Shown: piece after piece, positions 1 through 6,827 of the stretch
Layout of the letters: the number at the start of each line of letters is the position of its first letter
Numbering within the stretch: position 1 is the first letter of the stretch
Assembly (NCBI GenBank): GCA_900752285.1
Contig: CAADUW010000016.1
Span: 1 to 23,590 of the forward strand
Direction of reading: 5' to 3'
From: an uncultured Oscillospiraceae bacterium
Lineage (GTDB): Bacteria > Bacillota > Clostridia > Oscillospirales > Oscillospiraceae
DNA length: 23,590 bases
Position numbers and translations under genes: made by a program
Notes under the pieces: generated by a model
Database searches by the model: none
Told to the model about the DNA's origin: nothing
Seen by the model: the letters and a program-made list of their open reading frames with translations, nothing else

Positions 1-32
1 TGCCGGAGCAAGTGCACATATTGGATGGGTGC

Positions 33-59
33 CACAGCGCCGCAGCGCTGTGAACTTTT
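33..59 (+). terminator. Possible hairpin terminator near left edge
   Basis: Arms CACAGCGC (33-40) and GCGCTGTG (45-52) pair perfectly around a 4-nt loop and are followed by AAC and four T (56-59). The T-run is short, so this may be a hairpin with another role. It would serve a plus-strand gene entering from the left of the window. Confidence 0.35.
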
Positions 60-107
60 CGTTAATTATTTCGCTGTCTACTTGACGGGGCGCAGTTCAG
101 TTATCCG

Positions 108-129
108 GCACCGCAGGGGTGCGTTTTTT
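108..129 (+). terminator. Rho-independent terminator, plus strand, convergent with the purine phosphorylase gene
   Basis: GCACC (108-112) pairs with GGTGC (118-122) around a 5-nt loop, then G and six T (124-129). The stem is only 5 bp but the T-run is good. The T-run overlaps the minus-strand stop codon (128-130) of the neighbouring phosphorylase gene, so it would separate that gene from a convergent plus-strand gene whose end lies at or beyond the left edge. Confidence 0.5.
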
Positions 130-958
130 ACAGTGTATGGAAGGCGGAAAGACTTTCGAGAACCAACGCCTGAAATTTTGTGCTGACCTGATCGGCGGTT
201 TTCTGCACTTCCTCGTGACTGAGGGGCTGGGGAAGAATGCCGCTTGCCATGTTGGTGATGCAGGAGATGGCGCAGACACGAAGTCCCATGTGCCGGGCGG
301 CGATGGATTCGCATACGGTGCTCATGCCCACCGCGTCCGCACCCAGCGTCCGGAACATGCGGATTTCTGCCGGGGTCTCGTAATTGGGCCCCTGCCATTG
401 GAGATAGACGCCCTGCCGGATGGTCTGCCCCAACTTTTGGGCGGAGGCCAGCACGGCTTCGCACAGCTGCCGGTCATACACCCGGCTCATGTCCGGGAAA
501 CGAACGCCAAGCTCTGCCGGGTTTTCGCCCCGCAGAGGGCTGGGAACAAAGGCGGAAATGTGGTCGGTGATCAGCATCAGGTCGCCGGGGGTAAAGTCCA
601 GATTCACGCCGCCTGCCGCGTTGGTCAGCAGCAGCTTTTTCGCACCCAGCATGCCCATCAGACGGATGGGGGCGACAACCTGCTCCATGGAGTAGCCTTC
701 GTAGTAGTGTACCCGCCCCTGCATGACCACCACGGGGACGGACCGTACCGTGCCGAAGATCAGCTTCCCGGCATGACCTGCCACGGTGGAGACGGGAAAG
801 CCCGGCAGCTCTCCGTAGGAAATTTCTGCCGCTTTTTCCACAAGACCGGCAAAATCTCCCAGCCCGGAGCCCAGAACAATGCCGATCTCCGGTACAAAAT
901 CCGTCCGTTCCCGGACGATTTTGACCCAGTGCTTCAAAAGTTCAACAGACGCAGACAT
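128..958 (-). CDS. punA: Purine nucleoside phosphorylase, trimeric (PNP-II / human-like) class
   Basis: Reversibly splits purine (deoxy)nucleosides such as inosine and guanosine with phosphate, giving free base and (deoxy)ribose-1-phosphate in the cytosol. At 276 aa it has the usual length of the family. Visible motifs: phosphate-binding GSGLG (res. 30-34), GRVHYYEGY (81-89, His84), TNAAGG (112-117), GPNYET (190-195; Glu194 corresponds to human Glu201) and ITNMASG (234-240; Asn236 corresponds to human Asn243, the 6-oxopurine contact). The start at 958 is chosen over an upstream ATG at 1000 because AGGAGG (966-971, reverse strand) lies 7 nt before it. It is the last gene of a leftward cluster after the DUF362 gene, 75 nt away. 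A second, hexameric PNP (deoD) lies in the divergent operon. Confidence 0.95.
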   Translation of the reverse strand: MSASVELLKHWVKIVRERTDFVPEIGIVLGSGLGDFAGLVEKAAEISYGELPGFPVSTVAGHAGKLIFGTVRSVPVVVMQGRVHYYEGYSMEQVVAPIRLMGMLGAKKLLLTNAAGGVNLDFTPGDLMLITDHISAFVPSPLRGENPAELGVRFPDMSRVYDRQLCEAVLASAQKLGQTIRQGVYLQWQGPNYETPAEIRMFRTLGADAVGMSTVCESIAARHMGLRVCAISCITNMASGILPQPLSHEEVQKTADQVSTKFQALVLESLSAFHTL

Positions 959-1006
959 GATGTGTCCTCCTGATAATTTGCGGATATTGGGAAAAAACAA
1001 TTTGTG

Positions 1007-1020
1007 AGATTGGCCAATCT
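1007..1020. repeat. 14-bp perfect palindrome between DUF362 gene and purine phosphorylase gene
   Basis: AGATTGGCCAATCT is its own reverse complement and sits 49 nt upstream of the purine phosphorylase start and 13 nt past the DUF362 stop. It could be a repressor operator for the phosphorylase gene or a weak intercistronic hairpin. On the minus strand it is followed by CACAAATTG and six T, but a 5-bp stem that far from the T-run is a poor terminator. No convincing promoter was found next to it. Confidence 0.4.
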
Positions 1021-1033
1021 GTCACCGGACGGC

Positions 1034-1900
1034 TCAGTCCACTTCTACCAGTGTGTATTCCCGGCTTCCGACGCCGAGGGCCGCGGCGGCTTCTACGGTG
1101 TGGACACCGTTGCGGCTTTCAATCCGCTCCAGCAGATGATCCCGGCCGGGATCCTTGCTGGCATAAACCAGATCCAGGCACGCCTGATCCACAGCTACGG
1201 GGTCGGTGGATACCAGAATGCCAATGTCGGCCATGCAGGGGTCCTCCGCTACCTCGCAGCAGTCGCAGTCTACACTCATGTTCTTCATGACGTTCACATA
1301 AACGGCATTGCCGCCGAAGTAATTTACCACGGAGCTGGCAGCGTCTGCCATGGATTCCAGGAAGGAATCGTGATCCGCCGTCCAGAGCTTTGCCGGGTCA
1401 CCGGCGCCGTGGATCAGTGCCTTGCCGTGGGAGGAAGCAATGCCGATGGACAGCTGCTTCAGCGCACCGCCAAAGCCGCCCATGGGATGACCTTTGAAGT
1501 GTGACAGTACCAGCAGGGAATCGTAGTTTTTGAGGTCCCTGCCTACATGATTTTCATGGATGACCTTTCCGTTAGGGATGGGCAGCACCATATCCGGGCC
1601 CTGGGCATCCAGAAGGTCTACGGTGAAGGCGCGGCTCCAGCCGTGCTCTTCCAGCAGCCGGGTATGCTTTTCCGTGGTGTCCCGCTGACCGGGATACGCG
1701 GTGTTGCACTCCACAACGGTGCCGCCGACGTGATCAATCACCGGCTTCCAGAATTCCGGACGGAGAAAGTTCTGATTGCCCTTCTCGCCGGAGTGCAGCT
1801 TGATGGCAATATTGCCCGTCAGCTTCTTTCCGGCAAGCTCATACAGCTCGATGACCTTTTCCGGGGTGATCGTTCTTGTAAAGTAAACCTTAGCGCCCAT
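1034..1900 (-). CDS. DUF362 family protein lacking the usual ferredoxin insert
   Basis: The function of this family is unknown; members usually carry a DUF362 core and a two-cluster 4Fe-4S segment and are near 370 aa. This one is 288 aa. The core is clear: SHFKGHPMGGFGGALKQL in the middle, then a C-terminal block with CDCC, DIGILVSTDPVAVDQA and a conserved Asp-rich end. Between these, where other members carry CxxCxxC ferredoxin repeats, the chain passes directly through an AGDPAKLW stretch, so no iron-sulphur site of that type is present. Remaining cysteines (VEC near res. 65 and the CDCC/DPC cluster) could still bind metal, which is inference. AAAGGAGGC (1909-1917, reverse strand) supports the start and overlaps the stop codon of the DUF4349 gene, so the two are surely co-transcribed. 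Confidence 0.8.
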   Translation of the reverse strand: MGAKVYFTRTITPEKVIELYELAGKKLTGNIAIKLHSGEKGNQNFLRPEFWKPVIDHVGGTVVECNTAYPGQRDTTEKHTRLLEEHGWSRAFTVDLLDAQGPDMVLPIPNGKVIHENHVGRDLKNYDSLLVLSHFKGHPMGGFGGALKQLSIGIASSHGKALIHGAGDPAKLWTADHDSFLESMADAASSVVNYFGGNAVYVNVMKNMSVDCDCCEVAEDPCMADIGILVSTDPVAVDQACLDLVYASKDPGRDHLLERIESRNGVHTVEAAAALGVGSREYTLVEVD

Positions 1901-1915
1901 AAAAACGTGCCTCCT

Positions 1916-2869
1916 TTATGAATTGCGCTCCTGATCCGGAGAGTCCGGCTGCTGTTTTGCAGCCTTTTTTGCTTTTTTTACGCGGTGGAGCTTCCGGACG
2001 AGCAGGGACAGGCCCCACAGAATCAGACCGTAAACCACAAGGTACGGCAGCTTGATCACGACCCAGGAGAAGAAGTCCACAAGGCCCTGCCAGAGCCCTT
2101 TCAGACTGGACACAAAGCCGGTGCTGATTTTCTTCCACAGAGTCTGTTCCTGAACCGGCGTGTACTCCTTCACTTCCTGTACGGACAGGTAAACAGTAGC
2201 GTAATCCACCTGATTATCCATGGTCCGCAGGCGGGAGGTGTAGCGATCCAGTTCATAGTTTACGTCCGTCAGACGATCCTCAATTTCCAGCAGGTCGGAC
2301 ATGGTTTCCGCCTGTTCCATCAGCTCCAGCAGCCGGGACTGCTCGGTTTTCAGCATGGAGATCCGGGTTTCCGTATCGGTGTAGGACAGGGTAATGTCCT
2401 CGGCGCTGCGGCTGGAAGAGACTACGTTGGAAAAGCCGTCAAGACTCTCCGTGAAGCTGTCCAGCTTGTCCGCCGGGATCCGGAGGGTCAGGCTGGCATT
2501 GCGGTAGCGGGTGGAAGCGTAGGCGCTTCCGTTGCGGACGTTCTGCTCCTGAATGTAGCCGCCCAGGGCACCGACCTTTTCCCGCAGAGCCTCCATGGCA
2601 CCGTCCAGATCTTCGGTTTCGGTGTCAATGTCCATGGTGATGACCCATTTCCGGTTTTCGGGAAGCACATCACCGGAAGTGGCGGTATCCTCGGCGGAAG
2701 CGGCTTCGTTGCCGGTGCCGACATCGTAGCTGCGCATGGCTTCGGTCTCGGCGTAGACCGCGTTCCGCTCATAGTCGGATTGGGCGGACATGGATTTGCT
2801 GCCGCAGCCTGCCAGCAGGCACAGCAGCGCGGCGAGAAGAAGGGAAACGCATCTTTTTCGGATAGACAT
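1916..2869 (-). CDS. DUF4349 domain lipoprotein with C-terminal membrane segment
   Basis: Predicted membrane-anchored extracytoplasmic protein, 317 aa, no known activity. Residues 1-22 form a lipoprotein signal (basic MSIRKR, hydrophobic run, lipobox LAGC with Cys22 as lipidation site). An Asp/Glu/Ser/Thr-rich linker runs to about 72. The DUF4349 domain covers about 73-290: a beta-rich half with RNASLTLRIPADKLDSF, then a coiled-coil stretch (about 165-218, SMLKTEQSRLLELMEQ), then VDYATVYLSV. One membrane helix (about 269-291) is followed by a Lys/Arg-rich tail, as expected for a cytoplasmic end. The start at 2869 is chosen over a far upstream ATG because of GGAGG (2878-2882, reverse strand) and the signal peptide. 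It is the first gene of the leftward unit, with a promoter at 2958-2986. Confidence 0.88.
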   Translation of the reverse strand: MSIRKRCVSLLLAALLCLLAGCGSKSMSAQSDYERNAVYAETEAMRSYDVGTGNEAASAEDTATSGDVLPENRKWVITMDIDTETEDLDGAMEALREKVGALGGYIQEQNVRNGSAYASTRYRNASLTLRIPADKLDSFTESLDGFSNVVSSSRSAEDITLSYTDTETRISMLKTEQSRLLELMEQAETMSDLLEIEDRLTDVNYELDRYTSRLRTMDNQVDYATVYLSVQEVKEYTPVQEQTLWKKISTGFVSSLKGLWQGLVDFFSWVVIKLPYLVVYGLILWGLSLLVRKLHRVKKAKKAAKQQPDSPDQERNS

Positions 2870-2957
2870 ATTCTTTTCCTCCATTTGACCGCCGAAAGAG
2901 GGCGGCGTGATATATTTGTCACTGCTGTCCTGAAAATATCCAACCCAGAGTATCTTC

Positions 2958-2986
2958 AGTATAGCAGAAACAGGACATTTTTGCAA
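2958..2986 (-). promoter_or_regulatory. Sigma-A promoter for the DUF4349 / DUF362 / purine phosphorylase genes
   Basis: Read on the minus strand: -35 TTGCAA (2981-2986), 17-nt spacer, -10 TATACT (2958-2963), preceded by TGC as an extended -10. Expected leader is about 80 nt. It is divergent from the tdk promoter, with the two -35 boxes about 50 bp apart and identical. Confidence 0.75.
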
Positions 2987-3028
2987 GCGGCGAATGAATG
3001 CCGCCGGGTTCACTTGGTGGATTTGCTG

Positions 3029-3056
3029 AAAAAGGCTTGCAAACGGGAGCCTTTTT
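3029..3056. repeat. 9-bp inverted repeat overlapping the tdk promoter
   Basis: AAAAAGGCT (3029-3037) and AGCCTTTTT (3048-3056) are perfect reverse complements with 10 nt between them. The repeat covers the -35 box (3037-3042) and most of the spacer of the tdk promoter. It resembles a terminator, but no gene leads into it from either side, so an operator for the salvage operon is the more likely reading. Confidence 0.5.
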
Positions 3057-3065
3057 CTGTATAAT
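3037..3065 (+). promoter_or_regulatory. Sigma-A promoter of the nucleoside salvage operon
   Basis: -35 TTGCAA (3037-3042), 17-nt spacer, perfect -10 TATAAT (3060-3065). The GTG start of tdk follows at 3091, so the untranslated leader would be only about 20 nt. An inverted repeat overlaps the -35 box. Confidence 0.85.
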
Positions 3066-3090
3066 GGGGGGCGAACGGAGGGATCAGCCA

Positions 3091-3717
3091 GTGGCAAAGC
3101 TCTACTTTAAATATGGCGCCATGGGGTCCAGCAAAACGGCGCAGGCACTGATTACCAAATATAATTACGAAGAAAACGATCTGAATGTGTGGCTCCTGAA
3201 GCCCAGCGCCGACGCCCGGGACGGGGTGCAGATCCTGCGCAGTCGGATCGGACTGGAAGCGGCAGCCGACATCATTTCTCCGGAGGTCAACATTTTCCGC
3301 CGGTTTGAGACGGAAAAGCTGGGGAAAATTGATGTGATCATTGTGGACGAATGCCAGTTCTTTACGGAAAGACAGATCGATGAGCTGCGGGAGATCGTGG
3401 ATGCCTACAATCTGCCGGTCATGTGCTTCGGTCTGCGGACGGATTTCCAGACCCGGCTTTTCCCCGGAAGCCGCCGGCTCATGGAGGTGGCGGACAGCAT
3501 TCTGGAGATCAAGACCATCTGTGACTGCGGCGCCAAGGCAACGGTGAACGCCCGGATCGACGGGAAGGGACACATTGTTACGGAGGGCGCGCAGGTATTT
3601 CTGGGCGGCAACGACAGCTATATCGCCATGTGCCATAAGTGCTATACGCGGGGTATCCGGGAAAACCGGGTCATCCGGCTCCACGGTCAGAACAAAACCA
3701 ACGAAGGAGAACGATAA
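3091..3717 (+). CDS. tdk: Thymidine kinase, TK1-type
   Basis: Phosphorylates thymidine (and deoxyuridine) with ATP in the pyrimidine salvage pathway. The product is 208 aa, normal for bacterial TK1. It shows a P-loop (res. 9-16, GAMGSSKT, unlike the common GPMFSGKT), Walker B with catalytic Glu in VDECQF (85-90), and four zinc ligands, CDC (Cys144, Cys146) and CHKC (Cys181, Cys184). An ATG-initiated reading from 2998 would start upstream of the promoter; the GTG at 3091 has GGAGGG (3077-3082) 8 nt before it and gives the conserved N-terminus, so GTG is chosen. First gene of the operon; the deoC start lies 2 nt after its stop. Confidence 0.93.
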   Translation: MAKLYFKYGAMGSSKTAQALITKYNYEENDLNVWLLKPSADARDGVQILRSRIGLEAAADIISPEVNIFRRFETEKLGKIDVIIVDECQFFTERQIDELREIVDAYNLPVMCFGLRTDFQTRLFPGSRRLMEVADSILEIKTICDCGAKATVNARIDGKGHIVTEGAQVFLGGNDSYIAMCHKCYTRGIRENRVIRLHGQNKTNEGER

Positions 3718-3719
3718 CA

Positions 3720-4373
3720 ATGGAAATTTCTGAAATTCTCAGCAAGTGCGATCACACCCTCCTGAGCCAGACGGCCACCTGGGAGGATATCCGGGGAATC
3801 TGCGACGACGGTATGAAGTATCACACCGCATCCGTCTGCATTCCCGCTTCCTTTGTCCGGCAGGCGAAGGAATGCGTGGGGAACCGGCTCCCTGTCTGCA
3901 CGGTCATTGGCTTCCCGAACGGCTACGACACCACCGAGGCCAAGTGCTTTATGGCAGGGGACGCGGTGGATAACGGCGCGGACGAGGTGGATATGGTGAT
4001 CAATCTGGGTTGGGTGAAGGAAGGAAAGTACGACGCCGTCCGGGACGAGATCACGCAGATCAAAAAGGCCTGCAAGGGAAAACTTCTGAAGGTCATCATC
4101 GAGACTTGCCTGCTGACGGACGAAGAGAAGATCGCCATGTGCCATGTGGTGTCCGAGTCCGGAGCGGATTATATCAAAACCTCCACCGGCTTTTCCAAAG
4201 GCGGCGCGACCTTCCACGATGTGGAGCTCTTTGCCGCAAATGTGGAGCCCCATGTGAAGATCAAGGCGGCGGGCGGCATTTCCAGTCTGGAGGATGCGGA
4301 GAAATTCATTGAACTGGGGGCTTCCCGGCTGGGAACCTCCCGGATCGTCAAGCTTGCCAAGACTATGGAATAA
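3720..4373 (+). CDS. deoC: Deoxyribose-phosphate aldolase
   Basis: Class I aldolase that splits 2-deoxyribose-5-phosphate into acetaldehyde and glyceraldehyde-3-phosphate, the last step of deoxynucleoside breakdown. The 217-aa TIM-barrel protein shows Asp91 in DEVDMVIN, the Schiff-base Lys153 in YIKTSTGF, and Lys182 in IKAAGG, the expected catalytic set. The start at 3720 has AGGAGA (3705-3710) inside the end of tdk and lies 2 nt after the tdk stop, indicating translational coupling. The product of DeoB, encoded two genes downstream, is its substrate. Confidence 0.97.
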   Translation: MEISEILSKCDHTLLSQTATWEDIRGICDDGMKYHTASVCIPASFVRQAKECVGNRLPVCTVIGFPNGYDTTEAKCFMAGDAVDNGADEVDMVINLGWVKEGKYDAVRDEITQIKKACKGKLLKVIIETCLLTDEEKIAMCHVVSESGADYIKTSTGFSKGGATFHDVELFAANVEPHVKIKAAGGISSLEDAEKFIELGASRLGTSRIVKLAKTME

Positions 4374-4386
4374 GGAGGAATGTAAA

Positions 4387-5133
4387 ATGCTGCATACGCC
4401 TACTCCCCATATCTCCGCCGCTCCCGGCGACTTCGGAAAAACCGTACTGATGCCCGGTGATCCTCTGCGGTCGAAATTTATTGCGGAAAACTTTCTGGAA
4501 AATCCTGTCCTTGTAAACAATGTCCGGGGTGTTCAGGGCTACACGGGCCTGTACAAGGGTGTCCGGGTGTCCGTGATGGCCTCCGGCATGGGCATGCCTG
4601 CCATCGGAATTTACTCCCATGAGCTGTTCAACGGCTACGGGGTGGAAAATATCATCCGGGTCGGCTCCGCCGGTTCCATTCAGGAGAACATCCACCTGTA
4701 CGATCTGGTCATTGCCCAAGGCGCCTGCACGGACTCCAACTGGGCGTCTCAGTTCCATCTGCCCGGCACCTTCGCCCCCATTGCCTCCTGGGAGCTGGTG
4801 AGCGAGGCGGTCAAGGCGGCGGAAGCCAACGGCGCCCGGTACCATGTGGGCAATGTGAATTCCTCCGATGTGTTTTATGGCGACCACGTAGGGGTACCGG
4901 AGGGGCTGGACAGTGTATACGGCCTGAAAAAGATGGGAGTCATGGCCCTGGAAATGGAAGCTGCCGCTCTGTACATGAATGCCGCCCGCTACGGTAAGCG
5001 GGGCCTGTGCATCTGCACCATTTCCGACCACGTGCTGACCGGTGAGGAGACCACCTCCCAGCAGCGGCAGGAGTCCTTTACCACCATGATGAAGGTGGCA
5101 CTGGATGTGGCTGCCGCCATGGAAAACCGCTGA
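4387..5133 (+). CDS. deoD: Purine nucleoside phosphorylase, hexameric DeoD class
   Basis: Phosphorolysis of purine (deoxy)nucleosides, in this class typically including adenosine. The 248-aa sequence carries the DeoD signature residues: His8 in TPHI, phosphate ligands in GDPLR (Arg28) and RVGSAG (Arg91), LEMEAA (Glu191 at the ribose), and SDH (Asp214, the base-protonating Asp). RBS AAGGAGG (4372-4378) overlaps the deoC stop codon. It is unrelated in class to the trimeric phosphorylase on the opposite strand, so this locus encodes both kinds. A 94-nt gap with small hairpins separates it from deoB. Confidence 0.96.
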   Translation: MLHTPTPHISAAPGDFGKTVLMPGDPLRSKFIAENFLENPVLVNNVRGVQGYTGLYKGVRVSVMASGMGMPAIGIYSHELFNGYGVENIIRVGSAGSIQENIHLYDLVIAQGACTDSNWASQFHLPGTFAPIASWELVSEAVKAAEANGARYHVGNVNSSDVFYGDHVGVPEGLDSVYGLKKMGVMALEMEAAALYMNAARYGKRGLCICTISDHVLTGEETTSQQRQESFTTMMKVALDVAAAMENR

Positions 5134-5202
5134 GAAAAACATTCGGCACGGTGCCCTTTCAAATAAGATACGTTTGACGGGCGGAAACCGCTGCCGGCAA
5201 TT

Positions 5203-5216
5203 GGGAATTTTTTCCC
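5203..5216 (+). promoter_or_regulatory. Small hairpin just before the deoB ribosome binding site
   Basis: GGGAA and TTCCC form a 5-bp stem around a T-only loop, and its 3' arm abuts the weak deoB RBS GGGAG (5217-5221). It lies in the only sizeable gap of the salvage operon (94 nt), which also contains a GGCAC/GTGCC mini-repeat. It may dampen deoB translation; this is inference from pairing alone. Confidence 0.25.
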
Positions 5217-5227
5217 GGGAGTGCAAT

Positions 5228-6400
5228 ATGAAACGGATTTTTTTGATCGTACTGGATTCCTGCGGCATCGGACAGATGCCGGACGCGGCGTCCTTCGGGG
5301 ATGTGGGGGTGAATACCCTTCGCTCCTGCGCCGGTTCTTCTAAATTCTCCGTCCCGAATCTGCTGAAGGCGGGACTGGGAAATCTTGACGGCGTGGATTA
5401 TCTGCCGAAGACGGCGGCACCCACGGGGGCAGTCGCAAGATTGACGGAAGCCTCCATGGGCAAGGATACGACCATCGGGCACTGGGAGATTGCGGGCGTG
5501 GTATCGCCCAACCCGCTGCCCACCTATCCGCATGGCTTTCCCAAAGAGGTACTGGATGAATTTGAGCGCCAGACCGGACGGGGCGTTTTGTGCAATCTGC
5601 CTTATTCCGGCACCGATGTGATCCGGGACTATGGTGCGGAACAGCTGAAAACCGGAAAGTGGATCGTCTACACTTCCGCCGATTCCGTTTTTCAGATCGC
5701 TGCCCATGAGGAGCTGATTCCTCTGGAGGAGCTGTACGATGCCTGCCGGAAGGCAAGAAACATTCTCCGGGGAAAGCACGGCGTGGGCAGAGTCATCGCC
5801 CGCCCCTATGTGGGAACTCCGGAAACGGGCTTTACCCGTACCCCCAACCGGCATGATTTCTCGCTGGAGCCTCCGGCGAAAACCATGCTGGACGCGGTGA
5901 AGGAAGCCGGTCAGGATGTACTGGCGGTAGGAAAGATCCATGATATTTTTGCCGGGCGGGGCATGACGGACTTCGTTTATAATAAGAGCAATGCCGACGG
6001 CATGCAGCATACGCTGGACTATGCCGGCCGGGACTTCCGGGGGCTGTGCTTTGTGAATCTGGTGGATTTTGACATGCAGTTCGGACACCGGCGGGATGTG
6101 GACGGCTACGCGAACGCCCTGACGGAGTTTGACACCTGGCTGCCGAAGCTTTTGGCTCTGCTGGGAGACGAGGACGTGGTGATGATCACGGCCGATCACG
6201 GCTGCGATCCGGCTTATCAGGCCACTACGGACCACACCCGGGAGTATGTGCCTCTCGTGATGCTGGGGAAGCGGGTCCGTCCCGGAAATCTGGGAACCAG
6301 AGCCTCCTTTGCGGACATTGCCGCCACGGTCACGGAGCTGCTGGGCGTGCCCTTTGAAACGCCCGGAAAGAGCTTCGCGAAGGAACTTTGTGAGGAATAG
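5228..6400 (+). CDS. deoB: Phosphopentomutase
   Basis: Interconverts (deoxy)ribose-1-phosphate and (deoxy)ribose-5-phosphate, linking the phosphorylases to DeoC and the pentose phosphate pathway. The 390-aa length fits the alkaline phosphatase superfamily enzyme. Visible: metal-binding Asp10 in IVLDSCGIGQMPDA, the phospho-threonine segment GKDTTIGHWEIAG (res. 79-91), VNLVDFDMQFGHRRD, and the late metal ligands TADHGCDP and TDHTREYVPL. The start at 5228 is taken because MKRIFLIVLD is the conserved N-terminus; its RBS (GGGAG, 5217-5221) is weaker than those of its neighbours. The cdd start lies 3 nt after the stop. Confidence 0.97.
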   Translation: MKRIFLIVLDSCGIGQMPDAASFGDVGVNTLRSCAGSSKFSVPNLLKAGLGNLDGVDYLPKTAAPTGAVARLTEASMGKDTTIGHWEIAGVVSPNPLPTYPHGFPKEVLDEFERQTGRGVLCNLPYSGTDVIRDYGAEQLKTGKWIVYTSADSVFQIAAHEELIPLEELYDACRKARNILRGKHGVGRVIARPYVGTPETGFTRTPNRHDFSLEPPAKTMLDAVKEAGQDVLAVGKIHDIFAGRGMTDFVYNKSNADGMQHTLDYAGRDFRGLCFVNLVDFDMQFGHRRDVDGYANALTEFDTWLPKLLALLGDEDVVMITADHGCDPAYQATTDHTREYVPLVMLGKRVRPGNLGTRASFADIAATVTELLGVPFETPGKSFAKELCEE

Positions 6401-6403
6401 GCC

Positions 6404-6817
6404 ATGACGAAAGAAAAGCTGATGGAAATGGCGGTAGAGGCCATGGGGCATGCTTACGCCCCTTACTCCGGCTATCAGGTGGGTGCGGCGCTGCTGTGCG
6501 CCGACGGCAGCGTGTACTGCGGCTGCAACATTGAAAACGCAGCCTATGGCCCTACCAACTGCGGCGAGCGCACTGCCTTCTTCAAGGCGGTCTATGACGG
6601 GCACCGGGATTTCACCGCAATTGCGGTCTGCGGCGGAAAGCATGGGGTTCTGAGCGGTATTTTCCCGCCCTGCGGTGTTTGCCGTCAGGTCATGCGGGAG
6701 TTCTGCGGGGATGACTTCCTTATTTATATGGTAGGGGCGGACGGCTATTATGAGACCCGCACCCTTGCCCAGCTGCTCCCCGATGGATTTTCCGGGCAGG
6801 AATTTATGAAAGACTGA
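6404..6817 (+). CDS. cdd: Cytidine deaminase
   Basis: Zinc enzyme that hydrolyses cytidine and deoxycytidine to uridine and deoxyuridine. The 137-aa chain is the homotetrameric short form. The zinc site is complete: Cys53 with catalytic Glu55 in NCGERTA, and PPCGVC (Cys90, Cys93). YSGYQVGAAL and GCNIENAAYG are the substrate-side motifs. The RBS GAGGA (6392-6396) lies within the end of deoB, and the stop overlaps the RBS of the next gene. Confidence 0.97.
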   Translation: MTKEKLMEMAVEAMGHAYAPYSGYQVGAALLCADGSVYCGCNIENAAYGPTNCGERTAFFKAVYDGHRDFTAIAVCGGKHGVLSGIFPPCGVCRQVMREFCGDDFLIYMVGADGYYETRTLAQLLPDGFSGQEFMKD

Positions 6818-6827
6818 GGCGCGAATA

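Noticed and set aside
119..973. Long plus-strand open frame (284 codons) over the purine phosphorylase gene
   Set aside because: It mirrors a well-conserved minus-strand enzyme, has no RBS and no family resemblance; GC-rich third positions create such antisense frames.
3029..3056. Terminator before tdk
   Set aside because: There is no plus-strand gene upstream to terminate and the repeat lies within a good promoter, so operator is the preferred reading.
5173..5205. Internal promoter before deoB starting at TTGACG
   Set aside because: No acceptable -10 element at 16-18 nt.
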